Shown one piece after another: positions 1 to 7,881 of a stretch of 11,370 nucleotides of DNA. Made by a program: the position numbers and the translations under genes. Below the pieces are notes generated by a model. That model had not been told where the DNA came from and did not search any database. It worked only from the letters and a program-made list of their open reading frames with translations. The first letter of the stretch is position 1; every line of letters begins with the position of its first letter. This stretch comes from Bordetella parapertussis (lineage in GTDB: Bacteria > Pseudomonadota > Gammaproteobacteria > Burkholderiales > Burkholderiaceae_B). The stretch lies in contig CAMBLP010000066.1 of assembly GCA_945868195.1 (NCBI GenBank), forward strand, positions 1 through 11,370, read 5' to 3'.

Positions 1-154
1 TTACGGAAGCGCCAACATCGTCTTTCACCAGCCCGCCCAAGGGGGGCACATCGCCTTTGTCACGGGAATGTGGCCAGGCAATTTGACGTGGCTCCCAACG
101 CGACTCGCCACATTTTTTTCTGCGGTGAAACAGCGCGAAGGACTTAGGATCTAA
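1..154 (+). CDS. C-terminal part of a YheT-family alpha/beta hydrolase (5' end outside window)
   Basis: An open frame runs in from the left edge (complete codons from base 2) and ends at TAA 152-154, giving the last 50 residues. The segment carries GGHIAFVTG (local residues 14-22) followed by WPGNLTWLP and an FF-containing terminal helix. This matches the end of the YheT/UPF0017 alpha/beta hydrolases, where the histidine of a GGHxGF motif completes the Ser-Asp-His triad. Substrates of these putative cytoplasmic esterases are poorly known. Its end overlaps the end of the convergent M48 protease gene by 11 bases, so the two tails share sequence in opposite orientation. The nucleophile and acid residues lie outside the window, so activity cannot be judged. 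Family assignment rests on the His motif and the tail only. Confidence 0.75.
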   Translation, partial: YGSANIVFHQPAQGGHIAFVTGMWPGNLTWLPTRLATFFSAVKQREGLRI

Positions 155-1676
155 ACCGTTCCAACAGTCTTCTGTCGTCGGCAATTCGACTCGAAAGCTC
201 TCGTATTTTGACGTCGATTTGAGACTGGACGTAAAAGTCTTTGGACATTGTTCGGGCTTGTTGCAACTGCGTAAACGCGGAGGGCAACGCACCAAGATTT
301 TCATAATAGGCCGCCATGTTCTGTCGAGCTTCAACGCGTTCGCCGATGCGCTCTTGGCTCATTGCCAACATCTTGTAAAGTTCAGGTTCTTGAGTCGGCC
401 AACGCTTAATCTGTGCGTTTAAAAACGTGACCGCCTCGGCGTCTCGTCCAAGCAACTGCAAACTCTGCGCAGTGCGCAACACAAAGGAACGTCTTTGTGG
501 CCAACGTTTGTGGGCGGCTTGCGCCAAACTCAAGGCAGGCGCCACCTGTCTTCGCGCCAACTCAATATCAATACGCTGCAACTCCAGATAAGGTGAATTG
601 GGCATCAGAGGCTGCGCCTGCGCGAGTGCCGTGGCGGCCGCTGCAGAGTCTTGACTGGCGAGTGCTGCGAGCGACACGCCATACCAAGCCGCAGCGCGAC
701 GCGCGGGCGACGGTGAAGCACCCTCGCGCTGCGTGGGCGCCTGGGCCTCGTCCTCGAGTTGTTCCTGCGCCTGACGCAAGGCACGTGGATCCACCGCCTG
801 CAAAACACGGGACTTCGCCCGAATAAACCAGTACTCATCTTCGTTTTGACCGCCGGCAGAGCCGTACTGACGCGTACGGTTCTGCATGTCGCTCATCCGC
901 TGCAAACTGAGTGGGTGGGTCGATACATAGGCGCCGCCGCCACGGCCTTCATTCAAACTTGAGGCTTTGCTCAAACGACCAAACATGACGACCATACCGT
1001 TGGGGTTATAGCCGGCCTTTCGGAGCATTTCGAGGCCGTTACGGTCAGCCTCTTGCTCGGCCTCACGAGAAAAGCCCAATTGGCGATCAATCGCCGCAGC
1101 CTGACCAAACGCCGCAATGCCCATCGCGGCCTGACCGCCTCCAGGCACCAACGCAGCAAGAAGCGCAGCCGCAATCGAGGCCAGCGCGATGTGACTGCTT
1201 TGACGTTGTTGGGTCAGACCACGTGCAATGTGCCGTTGAGTCACGTGCGCGATTTCGTGCGCCACGACACCGGCGACCTCAGACTCAGAGCCAGAGCCCA
1301 CGATGAGTCCCGTATGCACACCAATGAAACCTCCCGGCATCGCGAAAGCATTGATTTCTGGATTTCGGACACCAAACACGTCAATCTGAGGAGCGCCGCC
1401 AGGTGCGTACGCACCCAGCTTACGACCCATGTTTTCGAGATACTGACTCATATCCGGATCGCTGATGTATTCGGGATCGCGCCGCCCCTGAACCATGATG
1501 GCTTCGCCAAGCTTGCGTTCTAGCGCAGGCGAGAGATCGAGCGACGAGGGAGAACCCATCGAAGGCGCGGCGGAGGGCTGCGCCCAGACAGGCGTAAAAA
1601 CGAAACTAAGGGAGAGCGCGAATACGAGGCCACGCGAGAACGTGATCGAGGTCGAAGTTGGAGAATGTCTTGCCAT
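144..1676 (-). CDS. M48 family metalloprotease with TPR-like C-terminus, BepA-like, exported
   Basis: This is a 510-residue zinc protease of the periplasmic BepA/YfgC type, a family that degrades or assists stalled outer-membrane beta-barrel proteins such as LptD. Residues 1-32 form a signal peptide: a basic start, a hydrophobic stretch, and a VWA signal peptidase I site before QPSAAPS. The HEIAH zinc motif is at 140-144. The third ligand is probably E209 in the EQEADRNG stretch, and H254 in STHPLSLQR is equivalent to the BepA regulatory histidine. Residues about 164-195 are a small-residue-rich hydrophobic segment, as expected near the active-site plug. From about 325 to 490 the chain is helical with TPR-like repeats. 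Length fits the family (E. coli BepA is 487). The gene is divergent from galU across 65 bases and has no Shine-Dalgarno. A TATCAT box lies exactly 6 bases before the ATG. The protease call is firm; equivalence to BepA rather than another M48 paralogue is inferred. Confidence 0.92.
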   Translation of the reverse strand: MARHSPTSTSITFSRGLVFALSLSFVFTPVWAQPSAAPSMGSPSSLDLSPALERKLGEAIMVQGRRDPEYISDPDMSQYLENMGRKLGAYAPGGAPQIDVFGVRNPEINAFAMPGGFIGVHTGLIVGSGSESEVAGVVAHEIAHVTQRHIARGLTQQRQSSHIALASIAAALLAALVPGGGQAAMGIAAFGQAAAIDRQLGFSREAEQEADRNGLEMLRKAGYNPNGMVVMFGRLSKASSLNEGRGGGAYVSTHPLSLQRMSDMQNRTRQYGSAGGQNEDEYWFIRAKSRVLQAVDPRALRQAQEQLEDEAQAPTQREGASPSPARRAAAWYGVSLAALASQDSAAAATALAQAQPLMPNSPYLELQRIDIELARRQVAPALSLAQAAHKRWPQRRSFVLRTAQSLQLLGRDAEAVTFLNAQIKRWPTQEPELYKMLAMSQERIGERVEARQNMAAYYENLGALPSAFTQLQQARTMSKDFYVQSQIDVKIRELSSRIADDRRLLERFRS

Positions 1677-1682
1677 ACGCTT

Positions 1683-1688
1683 ATGATA
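1683..1688 (-). promoter_or_regulatory. Candidate -10 box (TATCAT) of a leaderless M48 protease transcript
   Basis: Reading the minus strand, TATCAT is followed by six bases (AAGCGT) and then the ATG. No Shine-Dalgarno is present. A -10 box at this distance would start transcription at or within a base or two of the ATG. No convincing -35 is visible 16-18 bases upstream. The same arrangement precedes ubiH and dusB. Confidence 0.35.
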
Positions 1689-1708
1689 GCGGGAGTTGAG
1701 TTTGGTTC

Positions 1709-1721
1709 CGCCATTTTGGCG
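1709..1721. repeat. Short inverted repeat CGCCA-TTT-TGGCG in the divergent M48/galU spacer
   Basis: A perfect 5-bp inverted repeat with a three-base centre lies midway in the 65-base spacer between the divergently transcribed M48 protease gene and galU. Its position would suit an operator acting on one or both promoters. It is short enough to be chance, and no known regulator consensus is claimed. Confidence 0.25.
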
Positions 1722-1730
1722 CGAAACTTC

Positions 1731-1735
1731 AAGGA
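1731..1735 (+). promoter_or_regulatory. Ribosome binding site of galU (AAGGA)
   Basis: AAGGA lies six bases before the ATG at 1742. This is a good Shine-Dalgarno and supports that start, in contrast to the protease gene on the other side of the spacer, which has none. Confidence 0.6.
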
Positions 1736-1741
1736 TTATTT

Positions 1742-2578
1742 ATGCGCCCCGTAAGAAAAGCCGTATTTCCCGTTGCTGGTTTAGGCACGCGTTTTTTACC
1801 TGCCACCAAGGCCATGCCTAAGGAAATGCTCCCCGTGGTCGACAAGCCGCTGATTCAATATGCCGTCGAAGAAGCCATCGCCGCGGGCATCACCGATCTG
1901 ATTTTTGTCACGGGACGGCATAAGCGCGCGATTGAGGACCATTTCGACAGCGCCCCCGAGATGGAGGCCGAGCTCGCCCGCAAAGGCAAAAAAGAACTAC
2001 TGGCGATTGTTCAAGAAATCCTGCCTTCAAATGTGAGCTGCATTTATATTCGCCAGTCGGCCCCTTTAGGTTTGGGACATGCGGTGTTGACGGCGGCCCC
2101 GATCGTGGGCGATGAACCGTTTGCTGTGCTGTTGGCGGACGATTTGCTTGATGCGGATCGACCCGTGATCGGGCAACTCATTGATGCCGCCCTCACCCAC
2201 CAAGGCAGTATTCTGGGGGTTCAAGAAGTGCCCTTATCCGATACGGACAAATACGGCATTGTTGCGACCGACCCCGTCTCTGCGCTGACAGAGCGTATCC
2301 GTCATATCGTGGAAAAGCCCAAACCGAATGTAGCCCCCTCTACACTCGCTGTGGTAGGTCGTTATGTACTAGACGCTAGGATTTTTGCGCATCTGCGTCA
2401 AACACAAGCGGGTGCGGGTGGAGAAATCCAACTCACTGACGGCATTGCGTCTCTACTTAAGGAACAAGCCGTTTTTGCACATCGCTACGAAGGCATTCGC
2501 TATGACTGTGGCAATAAAGAAGGGATGTTCAAAGCGACCGTTGCACTAGGACGCAAATATCACGGCCTGATTCCCTAA
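1742..2578 (+). CDS. galU: UTP--glucose-1-phosphate uridylyltransferase GalU
   Basis: GalU makes UDP-glucose from UTP and glucose 1-phosphate in the cytoplasm, supplying LPS core, capsule and osmoregulated glucan synthesis. The N-terminal nucleotide-binding signature is intact ([20 protein letters not shown], 11-30), followed by [12 protein letters not shown] (35-46). The metal-binding LADDLL is at 131-136, the sugar-phosphate region includes EKPKP (191-195), and GEIQLTD is at 227-233. At 278 residues it has the usual bacterial GalU length (E. coli 302, many betaproteobacteria about 280). The start follows an AAGGA six bases upstream. Its TAA shares four bases (CTAA) with the TAG of the convergent ctaG-type gene, so there is no intergenic terminator between them. 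Closely related nucleotidyltransferases (RfbA, GalF) are less likely because the motif set and length are those of GalU. Confidence 0.95.
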   Translation: MRPVRKAVFPVAGLGTRFLPATKAMPKEMLPVVDKPLIQYAVEEAIAAGITDLIFVTGRHKRAIEDHFDSAPEMEAELARKGKKELLAIVQEILPSNVSCIYIRQSAPLGLGHAVLTAAPIVGDEPFAVLLADDLLDADRPVIGQLIDAALTHQGSILGVQEVPLSDTDKYGIVATDPVSALTERIRHIVEKPKPNVAPSTLAVVGRYVLDARIFAHLRQTQAGAGGEIQLTDGIASLLKEQAVFAHRYEGIRYDCGNKEGMFKATVALGRKYHGLIP

Positions 2579-3453
2579 GGTTTAGACGGAGACTTTGGTG
2601 CCTGAGGCTTGTGTGCTCCAGGCTTAAGCACGCGGGGCTTCGGTTCGCCCCATCGCCCTTTGGCGGACAACCGCATCAGAGTGCGCAGTGCGACGAGCAG
2701 TCCGATGACCTCGGTCAGCGCTGCGGGAATCCACATCGTTAACCCCCCAATCATCTGATCCGTCTGAGGGCTCATCGCAATCGCTCGTCCGCACAAGTCA
2801 AACAGGGGATACAAATCCCGCTCGGTAAAGGCAATCACCGCGCCCGCCACCATCTGTGGCGCCATTGTCAAAATGGGAGAAATCACCCGTCCACCAGGCG
2901 TCATCGCCGCAGGAGGATTGGGCCGTCGGTCCAAAATCAAATTCCAGTACATGAAACCCGTAATGACCACTGACCAATTCATCAGTCGGTACAAACGCCA
3001 ATCCAGCATCGAATAGAACTGCACGGACGGAATCAGCCAAATCACCACCAAAAATACAAACAAGGTCGGTACGATGATCGGATTGGTCATGATAGAAATC
3101 AGAGCCCGACCCAAGAGTGTTTGATTAAAGCGATGCAGACGAACGCGCCAGGATAGCGGCAAACCCGCACGCATCACCGACCCCGGGTAGGCGGCCATGA
3201 TGACGAGAGGTCCAAGGTGGTGAAGCACAAGGTGCTGCAGTCGATGAATAAAAAACATGCGCTCAGCGTAATAGTCCAGCAGCGTGTGCATGGACAGGTA
3301 CAGCATGATCCAACCCATCCAGAAAAACACCTGACGGGTCCTGGAGACGGCATGCACGCGATGACCTCGTACGAATAGCCAAGCACTGATGATGAAACAC
3401 ACCACCAGAACCGGGGAAAACTCCCAAGGCTTTAACCAACTGAGCCAATCCAT
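2575..3453 (-). CDS. Cytochrome c oxidase assembly factor, CtaG (caa3-type) family membrane protein
   Basis: This is a polytopic inner-membrane protein of the caa3_CtaG family (related to Bacillus CtaG, not the Cox11-type CtaG), linked to maturation of heme-copper oxidases. From the chosen start it is 292 residues with about seven hydrophobic helices near 12-29, 42-58, 78-93, 127-145, 157-173, 194-212 and 236-258. A histidine-rich stretch (H56, H70, H74, H78, H79) follows the second helix and is a candidate metal or heme site. Near the end is the family-like [10 protein letters not shown]. The tail after 265 is a basic, Pro/Lys-rich low-complexity extension. The frame opens 14 codons earlier (3495), but the ATG at 3453 has AAAGG eight bases upstream and the helix-preceding MDWLSWL begins there. 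No oxidase genes are in the window, so it is an orphan copy here. The precise role is inferred from family. Confidence 0.85.
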   Translation of the reverse strand: MDWLSWLKPWEFSPVLVVCFIISAWLFVRGHRVHAVSRTRQVFFWMGWIMLYLSMHTLLDYYAERMFFIHRLQHLVLHHLGPLVIMAAYPGSVMRAGLPLSWRVRLHRFNQTLLGRALISIMTNPIIVPTLFVFLVVIWLIPSVQFYSMLDWRLYRLMNWSVVITGFMYWNLILDRRPNPPAAMTPGGRVISPILTMAPQMVAGAVIAFTERDLYPLFDLCGRAIAMSPQTDQMIGGLTMWIPAALTEVIGLLVALRTLMRLSAKGRWGEPKPRVLKPGAHKPQAPKSPSKP

Positions 3454-3461
3454 CGATACAG

Positions 3462-3466
3462 CCTTT
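3462..3466 (-). promoter_or_regulatory. Ribosome binding site choosing the internal start of the ctaG-type gene
   Basis: On the minus strand AAAGG is followed by eight bases and the ATG at 3453-3451. The upstream in-frame ATG at 3495 would put this site inside the coding sequence and adds a hydrophilic stretch unlike the family's N-terminus, so the downstream start is preferred. Confidence 0.55.
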
Positions 3467-3499
3467 ACGTGAATACGCTTTGTAGAACAAAACAAGCTC

Positions 3500-3526
3500 T
3501 TGATTGTAGTATGTTGAACGTAGAAT
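3500..3526 (+). promoter_or_regulatory. Weak candidate promoter for pepP (TTGATT, 15 bp, TAGAAT)
   Basis: TTGATT at 3500-3505 and TAGAAT at 3521-3526 are good hexamers, but the spacer is 15 bases, shorter than the usual 16-18. Transcription would begin near 3533, leaving a leader of about 28 bases. No other better pair is visible in the 107-base spacer between the divergent ctaG-type gene and pepP. Confidence 0.25.
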
Positions 3527-3560
3527 CCTGATTAATCCCTCTTCCTGCTCATAACCGCTT

Positions 3561-4907
<1,347 letters not shown>

Positions 4908-4983
4908 TTAGGGTATTTACTATTGCCGAGAAGGCATTCATTGCATAAAAGATAGGCTTACCTTTATTCATAGCTTATTCGAC

Positions 4984-6114
4984 ATGTTTAATCCATGCGA
5001 ACTCGAGATGCTAGGCGGCATCTGTATATTGAAAGGCTCGTGGATCGACGCCTCCGGCGCCGAGCGAACCATCAAAGACTGGTGCGCAGAACAAGGTCTG
5101 TCTCCCTTTGTCGACATTACGCAGCGACCCATCCTTGGAAGATATGCCGTACACGTCCAGGCCTCCCAACAATTACGTGAACTCACCCCGAACTTTGATA
5201 CGAGTCGCTTGGCCTTCCAACTAGGACTCCGCACTAAAGAGCGCACAGAGGACTTATACCGAGAGGTTTTTTTATGCATGCTCGTAAGCCCTGTAGCCTA
5301 TAGCTTTCCAACCCGTGCAGAACTGTTTGCGTCGATTCGAGCAAGATGTCACATTGTTCAGACAGCCCGACGAACCGAGCTACAGTTTGAAGTCTCACAA
5401 CTCTCTCGCCCCCCATCCTTTTGGGACCAAAATGATGAAGGTGCTTTTATCCTCAGATCTGGCGAGTCGCTCGTTGAGGCGCTCGAAGCGGCGCTCTGCC
5501 CAGCGGTGACTTACGAACGTTATTCCTTTTCCTGTCGTGAAGCCTCCGAATATCTGATGTTGTATGGTCTCACCAAAGAACTTGAGACATCCAACCCCTA
5601 TCTATTAGAAAAAATAGCGGCACAATGGAGATCTAAACCGTTGATCGCCGATGATTTCAACGACGCTTTTTTATTTGAACGCGGTTCGAGAGAGCGCCCC
5701 TTTCCAAAGCATTGCTACGTCCCGGGCGGACGCGTTTGGTTTAAAAACCCAGACGAACAGTCAGTGCAAGCAGATGGCTTTGAAGGCTCCTGGGTTTGTT
5801 ACCTGGGCGCAGGCGAATTCGTCAACCTATGGGATAAAACCAAACCCTATTCGATCGAAAAAAAATGCGTCGAGATTTATCACTGGCGTCATGGAGTTTT
5901 CACACTTGCGTCGGGTACGGTCGGGATGGATGAAACGGTTGTCGATAAAAAAATGCAAGCGACCTTTAGCGATGCCGAAGAAACAAGACGCATCCTTGCG
6001 CTCATGATGGAGTATCGGGCGCCACCTGGCATCTATGGGACAGGCGGGTGCATCGACATGAGCCGTGACAGCTTGAAATGGGTCTGCGAGGGGACAAGCA
6101 ACATCCAAATTTAA
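4984..6114 (+). CDS. Divergent Tgl-like protein (bacterial protein-glutamine gamma-glutamyltransferase family), function unproven
   Basis: This is a 376-residue soluble protein without signal peptide or membrane helix. The first ~105 residues match nothing I recognise. Residues about 109-285 can be laid, from memory, along Bacillus subtilis Tgl, the 245-residue spore-coat transglutaminase. The matched points are TRAELFASIRARCHIV (110-125, Tgl SIAELMFELKLRMNIV), DEGAFILRSG (151-160), YSFSCREASEYLMLYGL (180-196, around the Tgl nucleophile in FECATA), VWFKNP (251-256, Tgl LYFKNP) and FEGSWVCYLG (266-275, Tgl WRGENVILLG). C184 is thus the candidate nucleophile. The Tgl glutamates (E115, E187) fall at S183 and S269; nearby E267 or E278 might substitute. 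The protein has 12 cysteines. There is no Shine-Dalgarno; the ATG at 5008 is an alternative start. It stands alone on its strand 76 bases after pepP. Composition looks more AT-rich than purH, with A8, A7 and T7 runs. It could be active, altered in chemistry or a pseudoenzyme. Confidence 0.6.
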   Translation: MFNPCELEMLGGICILKGSWIDASGAERTIKDWCAEQGLSPFVDITQRPILGRYAVHVQASQQLRELTPNFDTSRLAFQLGLRTKERTEDLYREVFLCMLVSPVAYSFPTRAELFASIRARCHIVQTARRTELQFEVSQLSRPPSFWDQNDEGAFILRSGESLVEALEAALCPAVTYERYSFSCREASEYLMLYGLTKELETSNPYLLEKIAAQWRSKPLIADDFNDAFLFERGSRERPFPKHCYVPGGRVWFKNPDEQSVQADGFEGSWVCYLGAGEFVNLWDKTKPYSIEKKCVEIYHWRHGVFTLASGTVGMDETVVDKKMQATFSDAEETRRILALMMEYRAPPGIYGTGGCIDMSRDSLKWVCEGTSNIQI

Positions 6115-6123
6115 GGCTTCACT

Positions 6124-6618
6124 TCAGCCCTGCAAGTTCAAGCCGTCGAGCCAACCAATCGCTGTCCATACATAGATCACAATCATGGCGATGCCGAACA
6201 TAAAGGCCACTGTGCCGATAAGCAGGGTGAAAGAGGCCACCAAGATCGCGCCCCAGCCGCTTGGGCGCTCTCGTTTAAGCCCAGGATTAAAACGGGCATC
6301 AAAGCGCGCATCACTCATGAGGCACCACACGATTGCCTCAATAAAACCATTCAGGATAGGGATGTACAAAAGGAAAAAAGCAGGATTTTCCCACCATACC
6401 TCTGCGAAGGCACTGATCACCAACAGCACCACGCTATACGTCGTCACCAGCCATGCATAAGGACGTCTGAGGTACCACCAATGGGCGCCGAAAACGCCCA
6501 GTAAGGCCGCGAGCAGGCCAACCGTGACTTTGTGACGGAACTTTGGATCAGCGTGTGTGGTGGACATAGTAGCGTTCACGTTCATGAGCTCAACATAACG
6601 ATCAAATATTTCGAGCAT
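6124..6618 (-). CDS. TM2-like small integral membrane protein, function unknown
   Basis: The protein has four hydrophobic segments, near residues 31-50, 55-73, 79-101 and 123-152 of the 164-residue form. The first follows FRHK and contains LLAALLGVFGAHWWYL, which resembles the TM2 domain signature (charged start, small-residue helix, G-x-H-x-x-Y-L, short turn, second helix). The two later helices are separated by a basic loop (RFDARFNPGLKRERPSG). TM2 proteins have no settled bacterial function. Three in-frame ATGs exist: 6618, 6585 and 6567. None has a well-spaced Shine-Dalgarno (GGAGG lies 17 bases before the first), and the ATG at 6567 (MSTTHADPKF) gives an N-terminus more typical of this kind of protein, so the true product may be 147 residues. 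It faces the Tgl-like gene with nine bases between stops and is divergent from ubiH. The TM2 assignment is by motif look only. Confidence 0.75.
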   Translation of the reverse strand: MLEIFDRYVELMNVNATMSTTHADPKFRHKVTVGLLAALLGVFGAHWWYLRRPYAWLVTTYSVVLLVISAFAEVWWENPAFFLLYIPILNGFIEAIVWCLMSDARFDARFNPGLKRERPSGWGAILVASFTLLIGTVAFMFGIAMIVIYVWTAIGWLDGLNLQG

Positions 6619-6660
6619 ACCTGATTCAAGGTCATCCTCCAGTCATGTCATTGCCAGCGG

Positions 6661-6666
6661 TAGAAT
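6661..6666 (+). promoter_or_regulatory. Candidate -10 box (TAGAAT) of a leaderless ubiH transcript
   Basis: TAGAAT is followed by six bases (AATCAA) and the ubiH ATG. No Shine-Dalgarno is seen between the divergent TM2-like gene and ubiH. A -35 element with the usual spacing is not recognisable. Confidence 0.4.
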
Positions 6667-6672
6667 AATCAA

Positions 6673-7833
6673 ATGTCGCGACTAGATTTCGATGTTGTCA
6701 TTATTGGAGGCGGGCCTGTCGGCTGCGTACTCGCTTTGCTATTGGCGCGCTCTACCCCTCACCCGGAACGCATCGCACTGTTTCAGTCTGGAGCGTCCTC
6801 CCAATACGGCTATGCACCCGAGGAGGATCCTAGAGTGCTGGCCCTCAATCATGGCAGCCGGGTCTTACTCGAGTCGCTTCACGCCTGGCCGACCGAGGCT
6901 GCGATCATTCAAAACATTCATGTCTCGCAAAAAGGCCGACTCGGCCGTACCGTCATTCGTCATCACGACTTTAACGTCCCGCAACTAGGCTCCGTCGTGC
7001 ACTATCCACGCCTACAGTCTCGCCTGATGCAAGCCGTTCAAGCCTCCGGTATCGTCTTGCGCGCAGGACTTGCCGCTCAAGTGACCACACAAGACGCGCA
7101 AAGCGTCAGCATCGCTCAGGATGGCCAGCTTTTCCGCGCGGCACTGGTCATCCAGGCTGACGGACATCCGAACACCGCTGTACAGCGCGAGTACGCTCAA
7201 ATGGCTCTGCTAACGCGTGCCAGCGCGAGTCTGCCCCGCAAAGGCTGGGCCTTTGAACGGTTTACTTCTGAAGGCCCCTTGGCCGTTCTGCCTCATCCGC
7301 AAGCCGCCGATGCGCAATCGATCGTTTGGTGTTGCGCACCCGAGCGCGCCCGCGCCCTCTCCACACTCGCCCCCAAAGCGTTTTCTGCGGCACTGAGCAA
7401 GATGTTTGGTTCGCGCTTGGGCGTGCTCTCTGTAGACGCCCCAGTCGTCGCAGTGCCTCTGCGCCTCAATGTTCGAGCTAATCTCGTTGAGGGACGCTGC
7501 GTTGCGATCGGAAACGCAGCACAAACACTCCATCCCGTCGCGGGACAGGGCTTGAACTTAGGATTGCGTGATACCGCCGCACTCGCCATCGCCTTGCGCG
7601 GCTGGTTAGCCGAGCCTGAACGAGATGTTGCTCTGATACTCGCTGAGTTTCAACGTCAGCGACAGCCGGACCGTCAACTCACCGCCTTGTTGACGGACAG
7701 CATGGCCCGAACCTTCACAACGGGTCTAGCCCCTATCGAGCATTTAGCGGGCCTCGCGTTATTGGGGATGGACGCCTTGCCTCTTGCACGCGCGCCCCTC
7801 GCGCGTCACTTATTACAGGGTTTGCGACGCTAA
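6673..7833 (+). CDS. ubiH: FAD-dependent 2-octaprenyl-6-methoxyphenol hydroxylase-type enzyme, UbiH
   Basis: This is a class A flavin monooxygenase of the UbiH/UbiI/UbiF group, which adds a ring hydroxyl in ubiquinone synthesis at the inner face of the membrane. The N-terminal Rossmann motif is VVIIGGGPVGCVLA (8-21). DPRVLALNHGSRVLL (52-66) is the group's second conserved stretch. ADGHPN (162-167) sits at the DG motif that contacts FAD and NADPH. GNAAQTLHPVAGQG (280-293) is the FAD ribityl/phosphate motif, in the GN form seen in E. coli UbiH rather than the commoner GD form. Length, 386, is normal (E. coli UbiH 392). I prefer UbiH over UbiF or UbiI because of the GNAAQTLHP wording, though substrate position cannot be read from sequence. 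The ATG has no Shine-Dalgarno but a TAGAAT six bases upstream. A perfect hairpin covers its stop codon. Confidence 0.88.
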   Translation: MSRLDFDVVIIGGGPVGCVLALLLARSTPHPERIALFQSGASSQYGYAPEEDPRVLALNHGSRVLLESLHAWPTEAAIIQNIHVSQKGRLGRTVIRHHDFNVPQLGSVVHYPRLQSRLMQAVQASGIVLRAGLAAQVTTQDAQSVSIAQDGQLFRAALVIQADGHPNTAVQREYAQMALLTRASASLPRKGWAFERFTSEGPLAVLPHPQAADAQSIVWCCAPERARALSTLAPKAFSAALSKMFGSRLGVLSVDAPVVAVPLRLNVRANLVEGRCVAIGNAAQTLHPVAGQGLNLGLRDTAALAIALRGWLAEPERDVALILAEFQRQRQPDRQLTALLTDSMARTFTTGLAPIEHLAGLALLGMDALPLARAPLARHLLQGLRR

Positions 7834-7839
7834 ACCCTG
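7816..7839 (+). other. Stem-loop CAGGGTTT/AAACCCTG spanning the ubiH stop codon
   Basis: CAGGGTTT (7816-7823) is perfectly complementary to AAACCCTG (7832-7839) around an eight-base loop, with the TAA at 7831-7833 starting in the loop and running into the 3' arm. No U-tract follows directly (next bases are GGGGCAG-like), so it is not a canonical intrinsic terminator. It could be a weak terminator, a 3'-end stabiliser or a barrier before the possible separate dusB promoter 30 bases on. Confidence 0.5.
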
Positions 7840-7869
7840 GGGCAGTCTCGGCAGTCGTCTTTGAGCGAT

Positions 7870-7875
7870 TACAAT
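7870..7875 (+). promoter_or_regulatory. Candidate -10 box (TACAAT) of a leaderless dusB-fis transcript
   Basis: TACAAT is followed by six bases (TTCGCT) and the dusB ATG at 7882. No Shine-Dalgarno is visible. If real, it gives dusB-fis-purH-ruvC a promoter of its own after the ubiH 3' hairpin. The -35 region is not recognisable. Confidence 0.4.
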
Positions 7876-7881
7876 TTCGCT

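Noticed and set aside
1053..1523. 156-residue open frame on the + strand opposite the M48 protease gene
   Set aside because: It is a shadow frame: Arg/His/Thr-rich with no domain, and it lies wholly antisense to a gene with clear signal peptide and zinc motif.
4924..4936. TGCC-GAGAA-GGCA small inverted repeat after pepP as a terminator
   Set aside because: The stem has only four pairs and no T-run follows, so it does not qualify.
4924..4951. Promoter for the Tgl-like gene (TTGCCG, 16 bp, TAAAAG)
   Set aside because: Both hexamers match only four of six bases and several equally weak alternatives exist in the AT-rich spacer, so no promoter is called.
7841..7858. Tandem imperfect repeat GGCAGTCTC/GGCAGTCGT before dusB
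   Set aside because: Two 9-base copies with mismatches are too short to tell from chance, and no regulator is recognised.
7861..7881. TTG start for dusB, seven codons upstream
   Set aside because: The family N-terminus begins at the ATG at 7882, and the upstream TTG lacks a ribosome site.
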